From Pseudomonadota bacterium (GTDB taxonomy: Bacteria > Pseudomonadota > Gammaproteobacteria > Burkholderiales > SHXO01), in NCBI GenBank assembly GCA_023430065.1, contig JAEZCG010000102.1:1-60738 (forward strand): a stretch of 60,738 bases of DNA, read 5' to 3'. Positions 30,798-39,898 of the stretch are shown one piece after another; position 1 is the stretch's first letter, and each line of letters begins with the position of its first letter. Below the pieces are notes generated by a model. It ran no database searches. It worked only from the letters and a program-made list of their open reading frames with translations, and was not told the origin of the DNA. The position numbers and the translations under genes are program-made.

Positions 30798-32216
30798 ATG
30801 ATCGCCCCTGCAGCGCAACCGCTCCCCCGCGACGACCTCCTCGCCCGATTGCGCGATCGGATGCGCTGGGATGCCGTCGTCATCGGCGGCGGTGCGACCG
30901 GCTTGGGCATTGCCCTGGATGCAGCCGCGCGCGGCCTGCGCGTGGCACTGATCGAGCAGCGCGACTTCGCCAGCGGAACGTCCAGTCGCAGTTCCAAGCT
31001 GATCCACGGCGGTGTCCGCTATCTCGCTCAGGGAAACATCGCACTGGTGCGGGAGGCGCTGGCCGAGCGGGCCGTGCTGGCGCGCATCGCCCCCGGGTTG
31101 GTGTCACCTCTCGAGTTCGTCGTGCCCTGTTATCGCCTCGGGGAACGCGCGGCGCTTCGCGCGGGGCTGGGCCTGTACGACCGGCTCGCAGGCAGTGCGA
31201 GCCTGGGAGCCACGCGCTGGCTCGACCGGCACGAAACCGCCCAGCGTCTGCCCGGCGTGCGCCAGCGCGGACTGCGAGGCGGCGTTTCGTACTGGGATGC
31301 ACAGTTCGACGACGCCGGCATGGCGATCGCCCTCATGCAAACGGCTTGCGCGCTCGGCGCGGTCGCCGTCAATTACATTCGCTGCGAACGAATGATCAGC
31401 CACGGCGGCCGGATCGCGAGCGTCGTTGCACGCGATGCAGAGACGGGCGAGCGATTCGAACTGACGGCCGGTTGTGTGTTCAATGCCGCGGGGCCATGGG
31501 TCGATGCGGTCCGCGCGATCGCCGATCCGCACTTCCCACCTATCACACGGCTGAGCCAGGGCTCGCATGTGGTCGTCGACAGCCGCTTCATGGCCGGGAA
31601 GGCCGGGATGCTGGTCCCGCGCACAACCGACGGAAGAGTGCTATTCGTCCTGCCCTGGTTCGGCGCGCTGCTGATCGGCACCACGGATGTCGCGCGAGTC
31701 GATGCGCCATCCGATCCGCGCCCCAGCCGCGCGGAGATCGCTTTCCTACTGAACACCGTCAGGGGCTACCTCGAGGTGGGACCGACCGATGGCGATATCC
31801 GCGTAGCCTACAGCGGCCTACGGCCGCTCGTCTCGATCGGACGTATCCAAGGCACGGCGCGCCTGTCGCGTGAGCACGCGGTCCTGGTTGAAGCGGGTAA
31901 TCTGGTCTCCGTCGTCGGCGGGAAATGGACCACCTACCGGCGCATGGCAGAGGATGCAATGGACACCGCCCTGCGCGCGGGTCTGCTGCCACCGTCGCCG
32001 GGATCCCGCACCCGCGAACTGCAACTGGTGCAGCCGCGTTATGCCTTCAGGGACGCACAGGATTTCCGCCGGCACGTGGCTGACCCGGCATTCATCGCCT
32101 GGGCACGCGGCTTTACTCAGGCACGCACGGACGAGGACATCCGCGCGCGCCGTGCGCGCCTCGATTTCCTCGAGGCCAGCAGCACCACTCCGGCGATGGC
32201 GAGCGGGCCGAGATAG
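30798..32216 (+). CDS. glpD: Aerobic glycerol-3-phosphate dehydrogenase
   Basis: This 472-residue FAD enzyme oxidises glycerol-3-phosphate to dihydroxyacetone phosphate at the inner membrane. It has VIGGGATGLGIALDAAARGL (about 28), SGTSSRSSKLIHGGVRYL (about 58-75), NAAGPWVDAVR (about 230), the WFGALLIGTTD segment (about 288) and GGKWTTYRRMAEDA (about 374). The C-terminal DAO_C domain is short compared with about 500 residues in E. coli, but the family end motif EDIRARRARLDFL is present. Its last 100 bases overlap an antiparallel membrane-protein gene. Confidence 0.93.
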   Translation: MIAPAAQPLPRDDLLARLRDRMRWDAVVIGGGATGLGIALDAAARGLRVALIEQRDFASGTSSRSSKLIHGGVRYLAQGNIALVREALAERAVLARIAPGLVSPLEFVVPCYRLGERAALRAGLGLYDRLAGSASLGATRWLDRHETAQRLPGVRQRGLRGGVSYWDAQFDDAGMAIALMQTACALGAVAVNYIRCERMISHGGRIASVVARDAETGERFELTAGCVFNAAGPWVDAVRAIADPHFPPITRLSQGSHVVVDSRFMAGKAGMLVPRTTDGRVLFVLPWFGALLIGTTDVARVDAPSDPRPSRAEIAFLLNTVRGYLEVGPTDGDIRVAYSGLRPLVSIGRIQGTARLSREHAVLVEAGNLVSVVGGKWTTYRRMAEDAMDTALRAGLLPPSPGSRTRELQLVQPRYAFRDAQDFRRHVADPAFIAWARGFTQARTDEDIRARRARLDFLEASSTTPAMASGPR

Positions 32217-33139
32217 TAGATGGCGCGATACGCGAGCAGGGCCGCAAGAATGCTGGGCGAAGGCATCGCGTAACCGAGCAGCGCGATGAACACCGCTTCC
32301 AGGACGCCCAGCCCGGCGGGAACGTGCGCCATGGCACCCGCTACCGCAGCCGTCAGGAAGACAGTGGTGACCACCGCGTAGTCGACCTCACCCAGGAGCA
32401 CGTACACGATGCCGGCCGCAATCAGCCAGTTGCAGGAGGACAGGCATGCCTGCAGCAAGGCCACCGGTACGGTCGGGAAGTGGAAGCTGCGCCCGCGCCA
32501 GCGCACCGGCCGGCCACGCGCGATCGCGCAGATCAGCAGGTAGGCCGCGACGCCTGCGAGCAGGGAGACGCCGATGACGCGCAGCCCGCCGCTGGACAGA
32601 TTCCAATCGGCGGGAAGGTCCGGCGGGCTCGCCAGGAACAGCACGCCGCCGACGAGAAAGTACCCGATCCAGTTGGTCAGCACGCTCAGCGCGAGGATCT
32701 GTGAGATCACCGCCGCACCCAAGCCGTATTGCGCATACTGCCGGAAGCGGAAGCCGACGCCCCCGATCAGGGCACCGAAGTTCAGGTTGAACGCGTAGCT
32801 GACGAAACCGACCGCCAGGGTCTGCCGGACGCCGAGTCGATGCCTGGTTTGGTGGCGCCCGATCAGGTCGAAGGTCGCATACAGGAGGTGGCTGATCCCG
32901 GCCAGCAGGGCGGCGAGAAGGAGCGTCCCGGCGGACGCCTGTCGCAGTGCATCGCCCACGGCGCGCCAGTCGATCTGCAGGGCGTGGCGCACGACCAGGA
33001 TGACGACGAGCGCCAGGAATGCCCAGGACAGCGCACGCCACATGCGGCGCCAGTGCGAGCGGGATCGTGCGTCGGCTCGGCCTATGCCCCGGCGGACAGA
33101 CGGTTCGTCGGTGACATGCGGCGAGGAGGCGGCGGCCAT
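32117..33139 (-). CDS. YbhN-like / lysylphosphatidylglycerol synthase transmembrane-domain protein
   Basis: This 340-residue polytopic protein has about eight hydrophobic helices. Diagnostic stretches include FVSYAFNLNFGALIGGVGFRFRQYAQYGL (about 115) and the MAHVPAGLGVLEAVFIALL segment (about 275), both typical of the LPG synthase/flippase TM superfamily (YbhN, AglD). It lacks the catalytic lysyltransferase domain, so a lipid-transport or undefined membrane role is more likely. The ATG at 33139 was chosen because upstream codons lack family similarity. Its 3' end overlaps glpD on the other strand. Confidence 0.85.
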   Translation of the reverse strand: MAAASSPHVTDEPSVRRGIGRADARSRSHWRRMWRALSWAFLALVVILVVRHALQIDWRAVGDALRQASAGTLLLAALLAGISHLLYATFDLIGRHQTRHRLGVRQTLAVGFVSYAFNLNFGALIGGVGFRFRQYAQYGLGAAVISQILALSVLTNWIGYFLVGGVLFLASPPDLPADWNLSSGGLRVIGVSLLAGVAAYLLICAIARGRPVRWRGRSFHFPTVPVALLQACLSSCNWLIAAGIVYVLLGEVDYAVVTTVFLTAAVAGAMAHVPAGLGVLEAVFIALLGYAMPSPSILAALLAYRAIYYLGPLAIAGVVLLASRKSRRARRARMSSSVRA

Positions 33140-33302
33140 GGTTCGAGCCCTCGGCAACCGCTGTGCCGGCACGTCTGGATCGCGTCCTGGGGCGCCTAAA
33201 GTCGCCGTTCCACGCTCCGTTAAGGATGTCGAGCGCTGCGCTGCGGCGCGCACGTCAACGAGCCTCCTCGCACAGACCCGCCCGGGGCAGCATTCCGAAC
33301 TC

Positions 33303-34163
33303 ATGTCCGTAATCGTCGGCTACATCATCATCCTGGCAGCCGTGCTCGGCGGCTTCGCCATGGCCGGCGGCCACCTGATCTCGCTGTTCCAGCCGGTCGA
33401 GCTCGTCATGATCGGAGGTGCCGCGCTGGGTGCATTCATCGTCGGCAACTCCGGCAAGGTGATCAAAGGCACGTTGAGGACGCTGCCGACCGCGCTGAAG
33501 GGATCCAAGTACACGAAGGCGCTGTACATGGAGCTGCTCTCATTGCTGTACGACATCCTCTCGAAGGTCCGCAAGGAGGGCTTGATGTCGGTCGAGTCGG
33601 ACGTGGACAACCCTGCACAGAGCCCGATCTTCAGCAAGTACCCCAAGATCCTGTCCGACCACCATGCCATGGAGTTCATCACCGACTATCTGCGGCTGAT
33701 GGTGGGAGGCAATCTGAACGCCTTCGAGATCGAGAACCTGATGGACGTCGAGATCGAAACGCATCACCTCGAGGGCGAGATTCCCGTCACGGCGGTGAAC
33801 AAGCTGGCCGACGGCCTTCCCGCGTTTGGGATCGTGGCTGCCGTCATGGGTGTGGTGCACACGATGGAATCGGTCGGCCTTCCACCCGCCGAACTGGGCA
33901 AGTTGATCGCGGCCGCACTGGTCGGAACCTTCCTGGGCATTCTGCTCGCCTACGGATTCGTCGGTCCCATCGCCACCCTGCTCGAGCACAAGCTGACCGA
34001 AGCCACCAAGATGCTCCAGTGCATCAAAGTCACGCTGCTCGCCAGTCTCAACGGGTACGCGCCGCAGGTCGCTGTCGAGTTCGGGCGCAAGGTGCTCTAT
34101 TCCACCGAACGACCCAGCTTCAACGAGCTGGAAGAAGAAGTGAAGCAGCGCAAGGCCAAGTAG
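33303..34163 (+). CDS. motA: Flagellar motor stator protein MotA
   Basis: This 286-residue protein has four membrane helices. It opens SVIVGYIIILAAVLGGFAMAGGHLISLFQP, has GGAALGAFIVGNS, a large cytoplasmic loop with FSKYPKILSDHHAMEFITDYLRLM, and LADGLPAFGIVAAVMGVVHTM (about 168) including the conserved prolines of helix 3. With MotB it forms the proton channel of the flagellar stator. No ribosome binding site is obvious before ATG 33303. It is followed by motB nine bases later. No other flagellar genes are in the window. Confidence 0.96.
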   Translation: MSVIVGYIIILAAVLGGFAMAGGHLISLFQPVELVMIGGAALGAFIVGNSGKVIKGTLRTLPTALKGSKYTKALYMELLSLLYDILSKVRKEGLMSVESDVDNPAQSPIFSKYPKILSDHHAMEFITDYLRLMVGGNLNAFEIENLMDVEIETHHLEGEIPVTAVNKLADGLPAFGIVAAVMGVVHTMESVGLPPAELGKLIAAALVGTFLGILLAYGFVGPIATLLEHKLTEATKMLQCIKVTLLASLNGYAPQVAVEFGRKVLYSTERPSFNELEEEVKQRKAK

Positions 34164-34172
34164 GTCCGGGCC

Positions 34173-35135
34173 ATGAGCGACGACTCCCAGCGCCCCATCA
34201 TCGTCAAACGCATCAAGAAGGGCGGACACGGCCATCACGGCGGCGCCTGGAAGATCGCGTACGCCGACTTCGTCACGGCAATGATGGCGTTCTTCCTGCT
34301 GATGTGGCTGCTCGGGTCGACCACGCGCGCCGATCTGCAGGGCATCTCCGAATACTTCCAGACCCCGCTCAAGGTGTCTCTGATGGGCGGGTCCGGCGCC
34401 GGCGACACCACCTCGATCATCAAGGGGGGCGGCAGCGATCTGACCCGGACCGACGGACAGAGGAGGGCGGGCGACAGCACCAATGCCCGCAAGGCCAGCG
34501 ATATCAAGAAACTGGAGGCGCAGCGCGCGCAGATCGAGATGGAGCGATTGCGCCTGCTCAAGGAGAAGGTCGAAGCCGCGATTGCGGCCAATCCGATCCT
34601 GAGCCAGTTCCGCCATCAACTCCTCATCGACATCACCACCGAGGGGCTGCGCATCCAGATCGTGGACGAACAGAACCGACCGATGTTCGCGATCGGCAGT
34701 GCGCAGTTGCAGCCCTACACGCGCGCGATCGTGCGCGAGATCGGGGCGTTGCTCAACGACGTTCCCAACCGCATCGGCCTGTCCGGCCACACCGACGCCA
34801 CCAAGTACTTCGGCGGGGAGCGCGGCTACAGCAACTGGGAACTGTCAGCCGATCGCGGTAATGCGGTCCGCCGCGAGCTGCTGGCTGGGGGCATGCAGGA
34901 GAGCCGCATCGCGCGGGTCATCGGGCTAGCCTCGTCGGTTCTGCTCAATCCAGCCGATGCGTACGACCCGATCAACCGTCGGGTCAGCATCATCGTCATG
35001 AACAAGAAGGCGGAAGAGGCGGCGATGAACGACGGCGGCGTGGTCGAGGCGCAGACCGCGGCGCAAATCCAGGTCACGCCTCAAGGCGTGCTCGCGCCAT
35101 CCGAGCCTGTCGATGTCGGCGCGCCGCGCGGCTGA
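34173..35135 (+). CDS. motB: Flagellar motor stator protein MotB
   Basis: This 320-residue protein has a cytoplasmic Lys/His-rich N-terminus (VKRIKKGGHGHHGG), a single helix AYADFVTAMMAFFLLMWLL with the proton-binding Asp near residue 32, a periplasmic coiled linker (about 105-145) and an OmpA-like peptidoglycan-binding domain (about 150-275: IGLSGHTDATKYFGGERG, SADRGNAVRREL). It anchors the stator to the wall. The C-terminal 45 residues are a low-complexity tail. Confidence 0.96.
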   Translation: MSDDSQRPIIVKRIKKGGHGHHGGAWKIAYADFVTAMMAFFLLMWLLGSTTRADLQGISEYFQTPLKVSLMGGSGAGDTTSIIKGGGSDLTRTDGQRRAGDSTNARKASDIKKLEAQRAQIEMERLRLLKEKVEAAIAANPILSQFRHQLLIDITTEGLRIQIVDEQNRPMFAIGSAQLQPYTRAIVREIGALLNDVPNRIGLSGHTDATKYFGGERGYSNWELSADRGNAVRRELLAGGMQESRIARVIGLASSVLLNPADAYDPINRRVSIIVMNKKAEEAAMNDGGVVEAQTAAQIQVTPQGVLAPSEPVDVGAPRG

Positions 35136-35148
35136 CGAGGCGGCGAAG

Positions 35149-35898
35149 ATGTCCGGCACGCGCGCGCCGGTCGCGCCGCTGCCGGTGGCGGCACTCGCCC
35201 ACGCCACGGCACTGGGCGGCGTATTCCTCACGCCCGCCGCCGGCATTGCGCTTCCGCTGTGGGCAGCTGCCGCGATCGAGGGGATCGCCGCCACCGCAGT
35301 CGGTCAGCTACTCGGCCTGCCGCGGTGGTGGATGCCGATCAATCTGCTGTTCGTTCCGAGCGCGCTGCTGGTCACGGCGCAGTCAGTATCGCCCTCGTGG
35401 TACCTGACCGGCTTTGTCATCCTCGCCCTGCTGTACTGGAGCACGTTTTCGACGCGCGTGCCGCTGTACCTGAGTAGTCGCGAGGCTTGTCGCGCGCTGC
35501 TCCAGCTGATCCCCGGCAGCCGCGCCGAAGTGCTGGACCTCGGTTGCGGCTTCGGCGGCGTGCTCGCACGCATTGCCCGCGCACGTCCACACGTGCGGGT
35601 CACCGGCCTCGAGCTGGCGCCCATCCCCTCGCTGGTCGCCTGGCTGCGTCTGCACCGCATGCCGAACGCAGAAACGATGCACGGCGATTTCTGGAAGCAC
35701 GACCTCGCGCGTTACGACATGGTCTATGCCTTTCTTTCTCCAGTGGCCATGGCACCCCTGTGGCGCAAGGCCCGTGCACAGATGAAGCCGGGAAGCCTGC
35801 TCGTGAGCAACAGTTTCCCGGTCGACGGCGTGCAGCCCGATCGCGTGATTGCCCTTGTCGGGCGAAACTCGCACGCGCTGTATGTCTGGTGTATGTGA
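35149..35898 (+). CDS. Membrane-anchored class I SAM-dependent methyltransferase
   Basis: This 249-residue protein has three to four hydrophobic segments in its first 105 residues (ATALGGVFLTPAAGIALP, WAAAAIEGIAATAVGQLL, MPINLLFVPSALLVTA, GFVILALLYWS). A methyltransferase domain follows with motif I VLDLGCGFGGVLARIA (about 127-142) and post-I VTGLELAPI. The start at 35149 follows GAGG at eight bases; an upstream start inside motB was rejected. It starts 13 bases after motB and ends ten bases before the HDOD gene. The substrate is unknown. Confidence 0.8.
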   Translation: MSGTRAPVAPLPVAALAHATALGGVFLTPAAGIALPLWAAAAIEGIAATAVGQLLGLPRWWMPINLLFVPSALLVTAQSVSPSWYLTGFVILALLYWSTFSTRVPLYLSSREACRALLQLIPGSRAEVLDLGCGFGGVLARIARARPHVRVTGLELAPIPSLVAWLRLHRMPNAETMHGDFWKHDLARYDMVYAFLSPVAMAPLWRKARAQMKPGSLLVSNSFPVDGVQPDRVIALVGRNSHALYVWCM

Positions 35899-35908
35899 GG
35901 CAACGACG

Positions 35909-37336
35909 ATGCAGGGCCTCGCCCAGTGGGTCCCGCGGCTAGGCGGGAACCGCATTCCGATCCTCGCCCGCACCGCGGCGCGGCTGACGGCGATGCGCGA
36001 GGAGGAGGAGCGGATCACCGCGCGGGACATCGCCGCCGTCGTCCTGCGTGACCCCTTGATGACGCTGAGCGTTCTGCGCTTCTCGCAGTCGAAGCTGCGC
36101 GCCCGGCAGCGGACCGAAGTGACCACAGTCGAGCATGCGATCATGATGCACGGCGTCGGTCCCTTCTTCGACGAGTTCGACAAGCCGCTGATTCTCGAGG
36201 ACGAACTGGCGACACATCCCCAGGCGCTCGCCGGAGCCCGTGCGGTCATCAGCCGCGCTTATCAGGCCGCGGTTACCGCCCGCCACTTCTCCGCGTTGCG
36301 ACACGACATGGAGTCGGAGGAAGTGACGATCGCGGTGCTCCTGCACGATCTGGCGGAGATGCTCGTGTGGTGCACGGTGCCGGAGGTCACCCTGCAACTG
36401 GAACACATGCTTGGTTGCCATCCAGGCTTGCGCAGCGCGGCGGCCCAGCGCGCGGTGCTGGGGTTTTCCTTTGCGGAACTGCAGCTGGCCCTGGCCCGAA
36501 CGTGGCGACTGCCGCAGCTGCTGCAGTGGTTGATGGATGACGCGCACTCCGAGCATCCGCGCGTCCAGACGGTGCGCCACAGCGTCGCACTCGCGCGCCA
36601 CTGCGCGCACGGCTGGTTCGACCCGGCTCTTCCGGACGATTACCGGGGCCTGCAGAAGGTCGTCGGCCTACCCACAGACCAGGTACGGCGTGCCGTGCGC
36701 CAGTGTGTCCTGCAGGCTGCACGCAACTGGCGCAGCTATGCTGTACAGCCGGCGGCGACCTGGATCCCCATGCTTCCTGGCGAGTGGCCGCAGCAAGTCC
36801 ACAAGGCCGCTGCACAGAGCGAGATGGCACGCGAGGCGCTCGTGAAGCGCTGCCTCGACCAGCTCGCGTGTGCGCACCCCGGCCCGGGCATGGCTCGCGC
36901 CCTGGTTGCGGTAGCGTTCTACGCGCTCGAGCAGGGGATCGGGCTAAGGCGCATCTGGCTCGGGTCCTTCGACCCAGGCACCAACCGGGTGCAACCGCGC
37001 CATGTACTCATGCTCGACGGCGGGCTGCTTCCCGGCGAGCTGAGCTTCGAAGCGGGGGATGCAAGCCTGTTCGATCGGCTTCGCGATAAGGGCCAGGCGG
37101 TGTGGTATCGCCCTGCACAGACGGCCAAGCTCGAGGTGCTGCTGCCAGCCCATCTGCGCGAGCGGCTGGGAAAGCGAAGTTTCTATGCGATGGGCCTGCA
37201 GGGCCCCGACCAGCCAGCCGCCGTGCTCATCGCCGACAGCGGTTCAGCACCGGACACCCTGGACGAGAGCGGCTACAATGCGTTCAAGACGCTGTTCACG
37301 GCCCTTTTCCAGGCGCTCCAGAAGGCACGCAGCTGA
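35909..37336 (+). CDS. HDOD-domain protein
   Basis: This 475-residue protein has an N-terminal HDOD domain (about 5-210: IPILARTAARLTAM, ITARDIAAVVLRDPLMTLSVLRFSQS, VTTVEHAIMMHGVGPFF, VAVLLHDLAEMLVW-like block). The HD-like segment keeps LLHDLAE, but the rest of the HD phosphohydrolase motif is not evident, as usual for HDOD. The C-terminal half (about 300-475) is less recognisable. HDOD proteins act as signalling modules, often linked to c-di-GMP or motility, which fits the motAB neighbours only loosely. GAGG precedes the ATG at 35909. Confidence 0.82.
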   Translation: MQGLAQWVPRLGGNRIPILARTAARLTAMREEEERITARDIAAVVLRDPLMTLSVLRFSQSKLRARQRTEVTTVEHAIMMHGVGPFFDEFDKPLILEDELATHPQALAGARAVISRAYQAAVTARHFSALRHDMESEEVTIAVLLHDLAEMLVWCTVPEVTLQLEHMLGCHPGLRSAAAQRAVLGFSFAELQLALARTWRLPQLLQWLMDDAHSEHPRVQTVRHSVALARHCAHGWFDPALPDDYRGLQKVVGLPTDQVRRAVRQCVLQAARNWRSYAVQPAATWIPMLPGEWPQQVHKAAAQSEMAREALVKRCLDQLACAHPGPGMARALVAVAFYALEQGIGLRRIWLGSFDPGTNRVQPRHVLMLDGGLLPGELSFEAGDASLFDRLRDKGQAVWYRPAQTAKLEVLLPAHLRERLGKRSFYAMGLQGPDQPAAVLIADSGSAPDTLDESGYNAFKTLFTALFQALQKARS

Positions 37337-37834
37337 ATGCAACCATCGTCGCGCATCACCTCCCGGCTGTGGTACGTCCGCCGGGGTGACACCCTGGCCG
37401 GACCGTTTCCGATCGAGGCCTTGCGGCAGGAGCTGGTACTCGGGCGGCTGGCCGGCGTCGACGAGATCAGCCCCGACGGCGCACAGTGGTACGCCCCCGG
37501 TCAACTGCAGGACGTCCTGTCCGAGTCGGTCAGTTCACAAGGAATGGACGATTGGTCGCGCGAGCGGGCGATGGCGCGCCAGCGCTGGGCCGAACAACGC
37601 AGCGGCACCGAACGGCGCCGATCACCCAGGGCCCCGGAACCGGACCGACGCGCGTTTCCCATCACCGTGCGCGCCCCCGCCACGCGTCGTGACGAGGCGG
37701 CCACGGCGGGCGCGGAGCGGGCGACGGCATTCGTCGCCCTGCTGCTCGTTGCCGCGGTGCTGCTGGGCGCCACCGTCTACGGAACGAGCAACCCCGTTCC
37801 GGTCGATCTCGACGTCCGCCCGCTGTCGCAGTAG
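37337..37834 (+). CDS. GYF_2 (DUF4339) domain protein with C-terminal membrane helix
   Basis: This 165-residue protein starts with a GYF_2 domain (about 10-60: LWYVRRGDTLAGPFPIEALRQELVLGRL, VDEISPDGAQWYAPGQL), has a charged Arg-rich middle (about 75-120) and one hydrophobic segment near the C-terminus (ATAFVALLLVAAVLLGATVYG, about 128-148). It begins one base after the HDOD gene stop, so the two are coupled. It probably acts as a protein-protein interaction or adaptor module at the membrane. Function unknown. Confidence 0.75.
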   Translation: MQPSSRITSRLWYVRRGDTLAGPFPIEALRQELVLGRLAGVDEISPDGAQWYAPGQLQDVLSESVSSQGMDDWSRERAMARQRWAEQRSGTERRRSPRAPEPDRRAFPITVRAPATRRDEAATAGAERATAFVALLLVAAVLLGATVYGTSNPVPVDLDVRPLSQ

Positions 37835-37840
37835 GCGCGG

Positions 37841-38626
37841 TTGAAACGTCTGCAGTCCCGCGACAACCCGCGATTCAAGCGTATTGCACACCTCGCGGCG
37901 TCGGCGCGCGCACGGCGGGCCGAGGGTCTCATCGTTCTCGACGGCGTTCACCTCATCGAAGCTTACCTTGCGGCGTTCGGGCCCGACGGCATACAGCTGA
38001 TCGTGCGCGACGACGCCGGCGAACAGCCGGAGATCCGTTCATTGCGCGCCCGGGTCGGGGACGACGCTGCGCTGTCGATGGCGAATCGTCTGTTCGACAG
38101 CCTGTCGCCGGTCGAGACACCGGCTGGCATCATGGCCGTGGTGCCATTGCCTGCAATTGCAGCGCCATCGGAGACGCAGGGGTTGAGCGTACTGCTCGAC
38201 GGCATCCAGGATCCCGGCAACCTCGGCGCGATCCTGCGCAGTGCCGTTGCGGCGGGCAGTGAGCAGGTCCATCTGTCTTCGGCGTGTGCCGACCCCTGGT
38301 CGCCGCGCTGCTTGCGCGGGGGAATGGGCGCACAGTTCCGGCTCGCGATGCACGACCGGCAGTTGCTGCCGCAGGTGGCGCATGCCTATCCCGGCCAGAT
38401 CATCGCCGCGTCGGCGACGGGCGAAACGTCATTGTTCGATGCCGCGCTGGAGAGACGCTGCGCGATCGTCATCGGGGCGGAAGGGCAGGGCATCTCGCCC
38501 GAGCTTCTCGCATGCGCCACGCTGCATGTACGCATCCCGATGGCGCATGGCATCGAGTCCCTCAATGCCGCCTCCGCCGCTACACTGCTGTTCTACGAAT
38601 GGAGGCGTCGTCATCGAAGCGACTGA
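37841..38626 (+). CDS. TrmH/SpoU-family RNA 2'-O-methyltransferase
   Basis: This 261-residue SPOUT methyltransferase has an N-terminal RNA-binding domain (SRDNPRFKRIAHLAAS, GLIVLDGVHLIEAYL) and the three SpoU motifs: LDGIQDPGNLGAILRSA (about 117), VIGAEGQGISPELL (about 210) and IPMAHGIESLNAASAATLLFYEW (about 230). It methylates a ribose in rRNA or tRNA; RlmB/TsnR-like targets are possible. The start codon is TTG at 37841, six bases after the GYF_2 gene. Confidence 0.88.
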   Translation: MKRLQSRDNPRFKRIAHLAASARARRAEGLIVLDGVHLIEAYLAAFGPDGIQLIVRDDAGEQPEIRSLRARVGDDAALSMANRLFDSLSPVETPAGIMAVVPLPAIAAPSETQGLSVLLDGIQDPGNLGAILRSAVAAGSEQVHLSSACADPWSPRCLRGGMGAQFRLAMHDRQLLPQVAHAYPGQIIAASATGETSLFDAALERRCAIVIGAEGQGISPELLACATLHVRIPMAHGIESLNAASAATLLFYEWRRRHRSD

Positions 38627-38748
38627 TCGGGTACGCGCACGGCTGCGATAATCGGGCTGCCGCGCGCGTCCCGAGCACCCAGTGCCGTGCCACGCGCCAC
38701 ACGACGCATCTGCTGCCCTAGGCGCATACCATCGAACGACGTACTCCG

Positions 38749-39885
38749 ATGCTCCTCACTCCAGAACAGCAATCGATTCGCGACACGATGCGCAAGTTCG
38801 CACGCGAGCGGCTCGCCCCCTATGCGGCGCAATGGGATCGCGACCGCGTGTTTCCGAGGGAAGCACTGAAGGCGCTGGGCGGACTCGGCGCCATGGGGAT
38901 GGTCGTCCCGGAGGAATGGGATGGAGCCGGCCTCGATCATCTCTCGCTGGTGATCGCCTTGGAGGAGATTGCCGCCGGCGATGGAGCGACCTCCACCATC
39001 GTCTCGGTGCAGAACTCACTCGCCTGCGGCATCACGCTACGGTTCGGGACGGACGCGCAGAAGGCGCCCTACCTGCGACCGCTCGCTCGCGGTGACATGC
39101 TGGGATGCTTCTGCTTGACCGAGCCGCACGTCGGATCCGACGCATCCGCGATCCGGACCGCAGCGCGTCGCGAGGGCGACCGCTGGGTGCTGAACGGCGT
39201 GAAGCAGTTCGTCACGACCGGCAAGGAAGCCGACGTGGCGATCGTGTTCGCGGTCACCGACCGGAATGCGGGCAAGCGGGGCATCTCCTGCTTCCTGGTC
39301 CCGACCCGTGCGCCGGGCTATGTCGTGGGCCGTCTCGAGGAGAAGATGGGGCAGCGCGCTTCCGACACTGCACAGATCCTGTTGCAGGACTGCACGATTC
39401 CCCTCGATCATTTGCTCGGCGGTGAAGGCGAGGGCTACCGCATCGCCCTGTCGAACCTGGAAGCGGGTCGGATCGGAATCGCGGCCCAGGCCGTCGGCAT
39501 GGCGCGCGCGGCATTCGAAGCCGCACATGTCTACGCCCACCAACGCGAGGCGTTCGGCAGGCCGATCTTCGAGCACCAGGCAGTGAGCTTCCGCCTCGCC
39601 GACATGGCGACGCAACTGGAGGCAGCACGGCAACTCGTCTGGCATGCGGCCACGCTGAAGGATGCGGGCCTGCCCTGCCTGAAGGAAGCGTCGATGGCGA
39701 AGCTGTTCGCGTCGGAGGTCGCAGAGAAGATCTGCTCCGATGCGATCCAGATTCACGGCGGCTACGGATACGTCAGCGACTTTCCGGTGGAACGCATCTA
39801 CCGGGACGTGAGGGTGACGCAGCTCTATGAAGGCGCGAGCGACATTCAGCGCCTGGTGATTGCGCGTCAGCTGGGGGATGGCTGA
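38749..39885 (+). CDS. Acyl-CoA dehydrogenase
   Basis: This 378-residue FAD enzyme has the family order: N-terminal helices, [20 protein letters not shown] (about 120, flavin/substrate loop), [19 protein letters not shown], the [26 protein letters not shown] block (about 265), and the C-terminal [36 protein letters not shown] block with the catalytic Glu in YEG (about 366). It would oxidise a short- or medium-chain acyl-CoA. There is no ETF gene nearby. It ends 13 bases from the convergent exported hypothetical gene. Confidence 0.93.
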   Translation: MLLTPEQQSIRDTMRKFARERLAPYAAQWDRDRVFPREALKALGGLGAMGMVVPEEWDGAGLDHLSLVIALEEIAAGDGATSTIVSVQNSLACGITLRFGTDAQKAPYLRPLARGDMLGCFCLTEPHVGSDASAIRTAARREGDRWVLNGVKQFVTTGKEADVAIVFAVTDRNAGKRGISCFLVPTRAPGYVVGRLEEKMGQRASDTAQILLQDCTIPLDHLLGGEGEGYRIALSNLEAGRIGIAAQAVGMARAAFEAAHVYAHQREAFGRPIFEHQAVSFRLADMATQLEAARQLVWHAATLKDAGLPCLKEASMAKLFASEVAEKICSDAIQIHGGYGYVSDFPVERIYRDVRVTQLYEGASDIQRLVIARQLGDG

Positions 39886-39898
39886 ACGGGCGTGCCGA

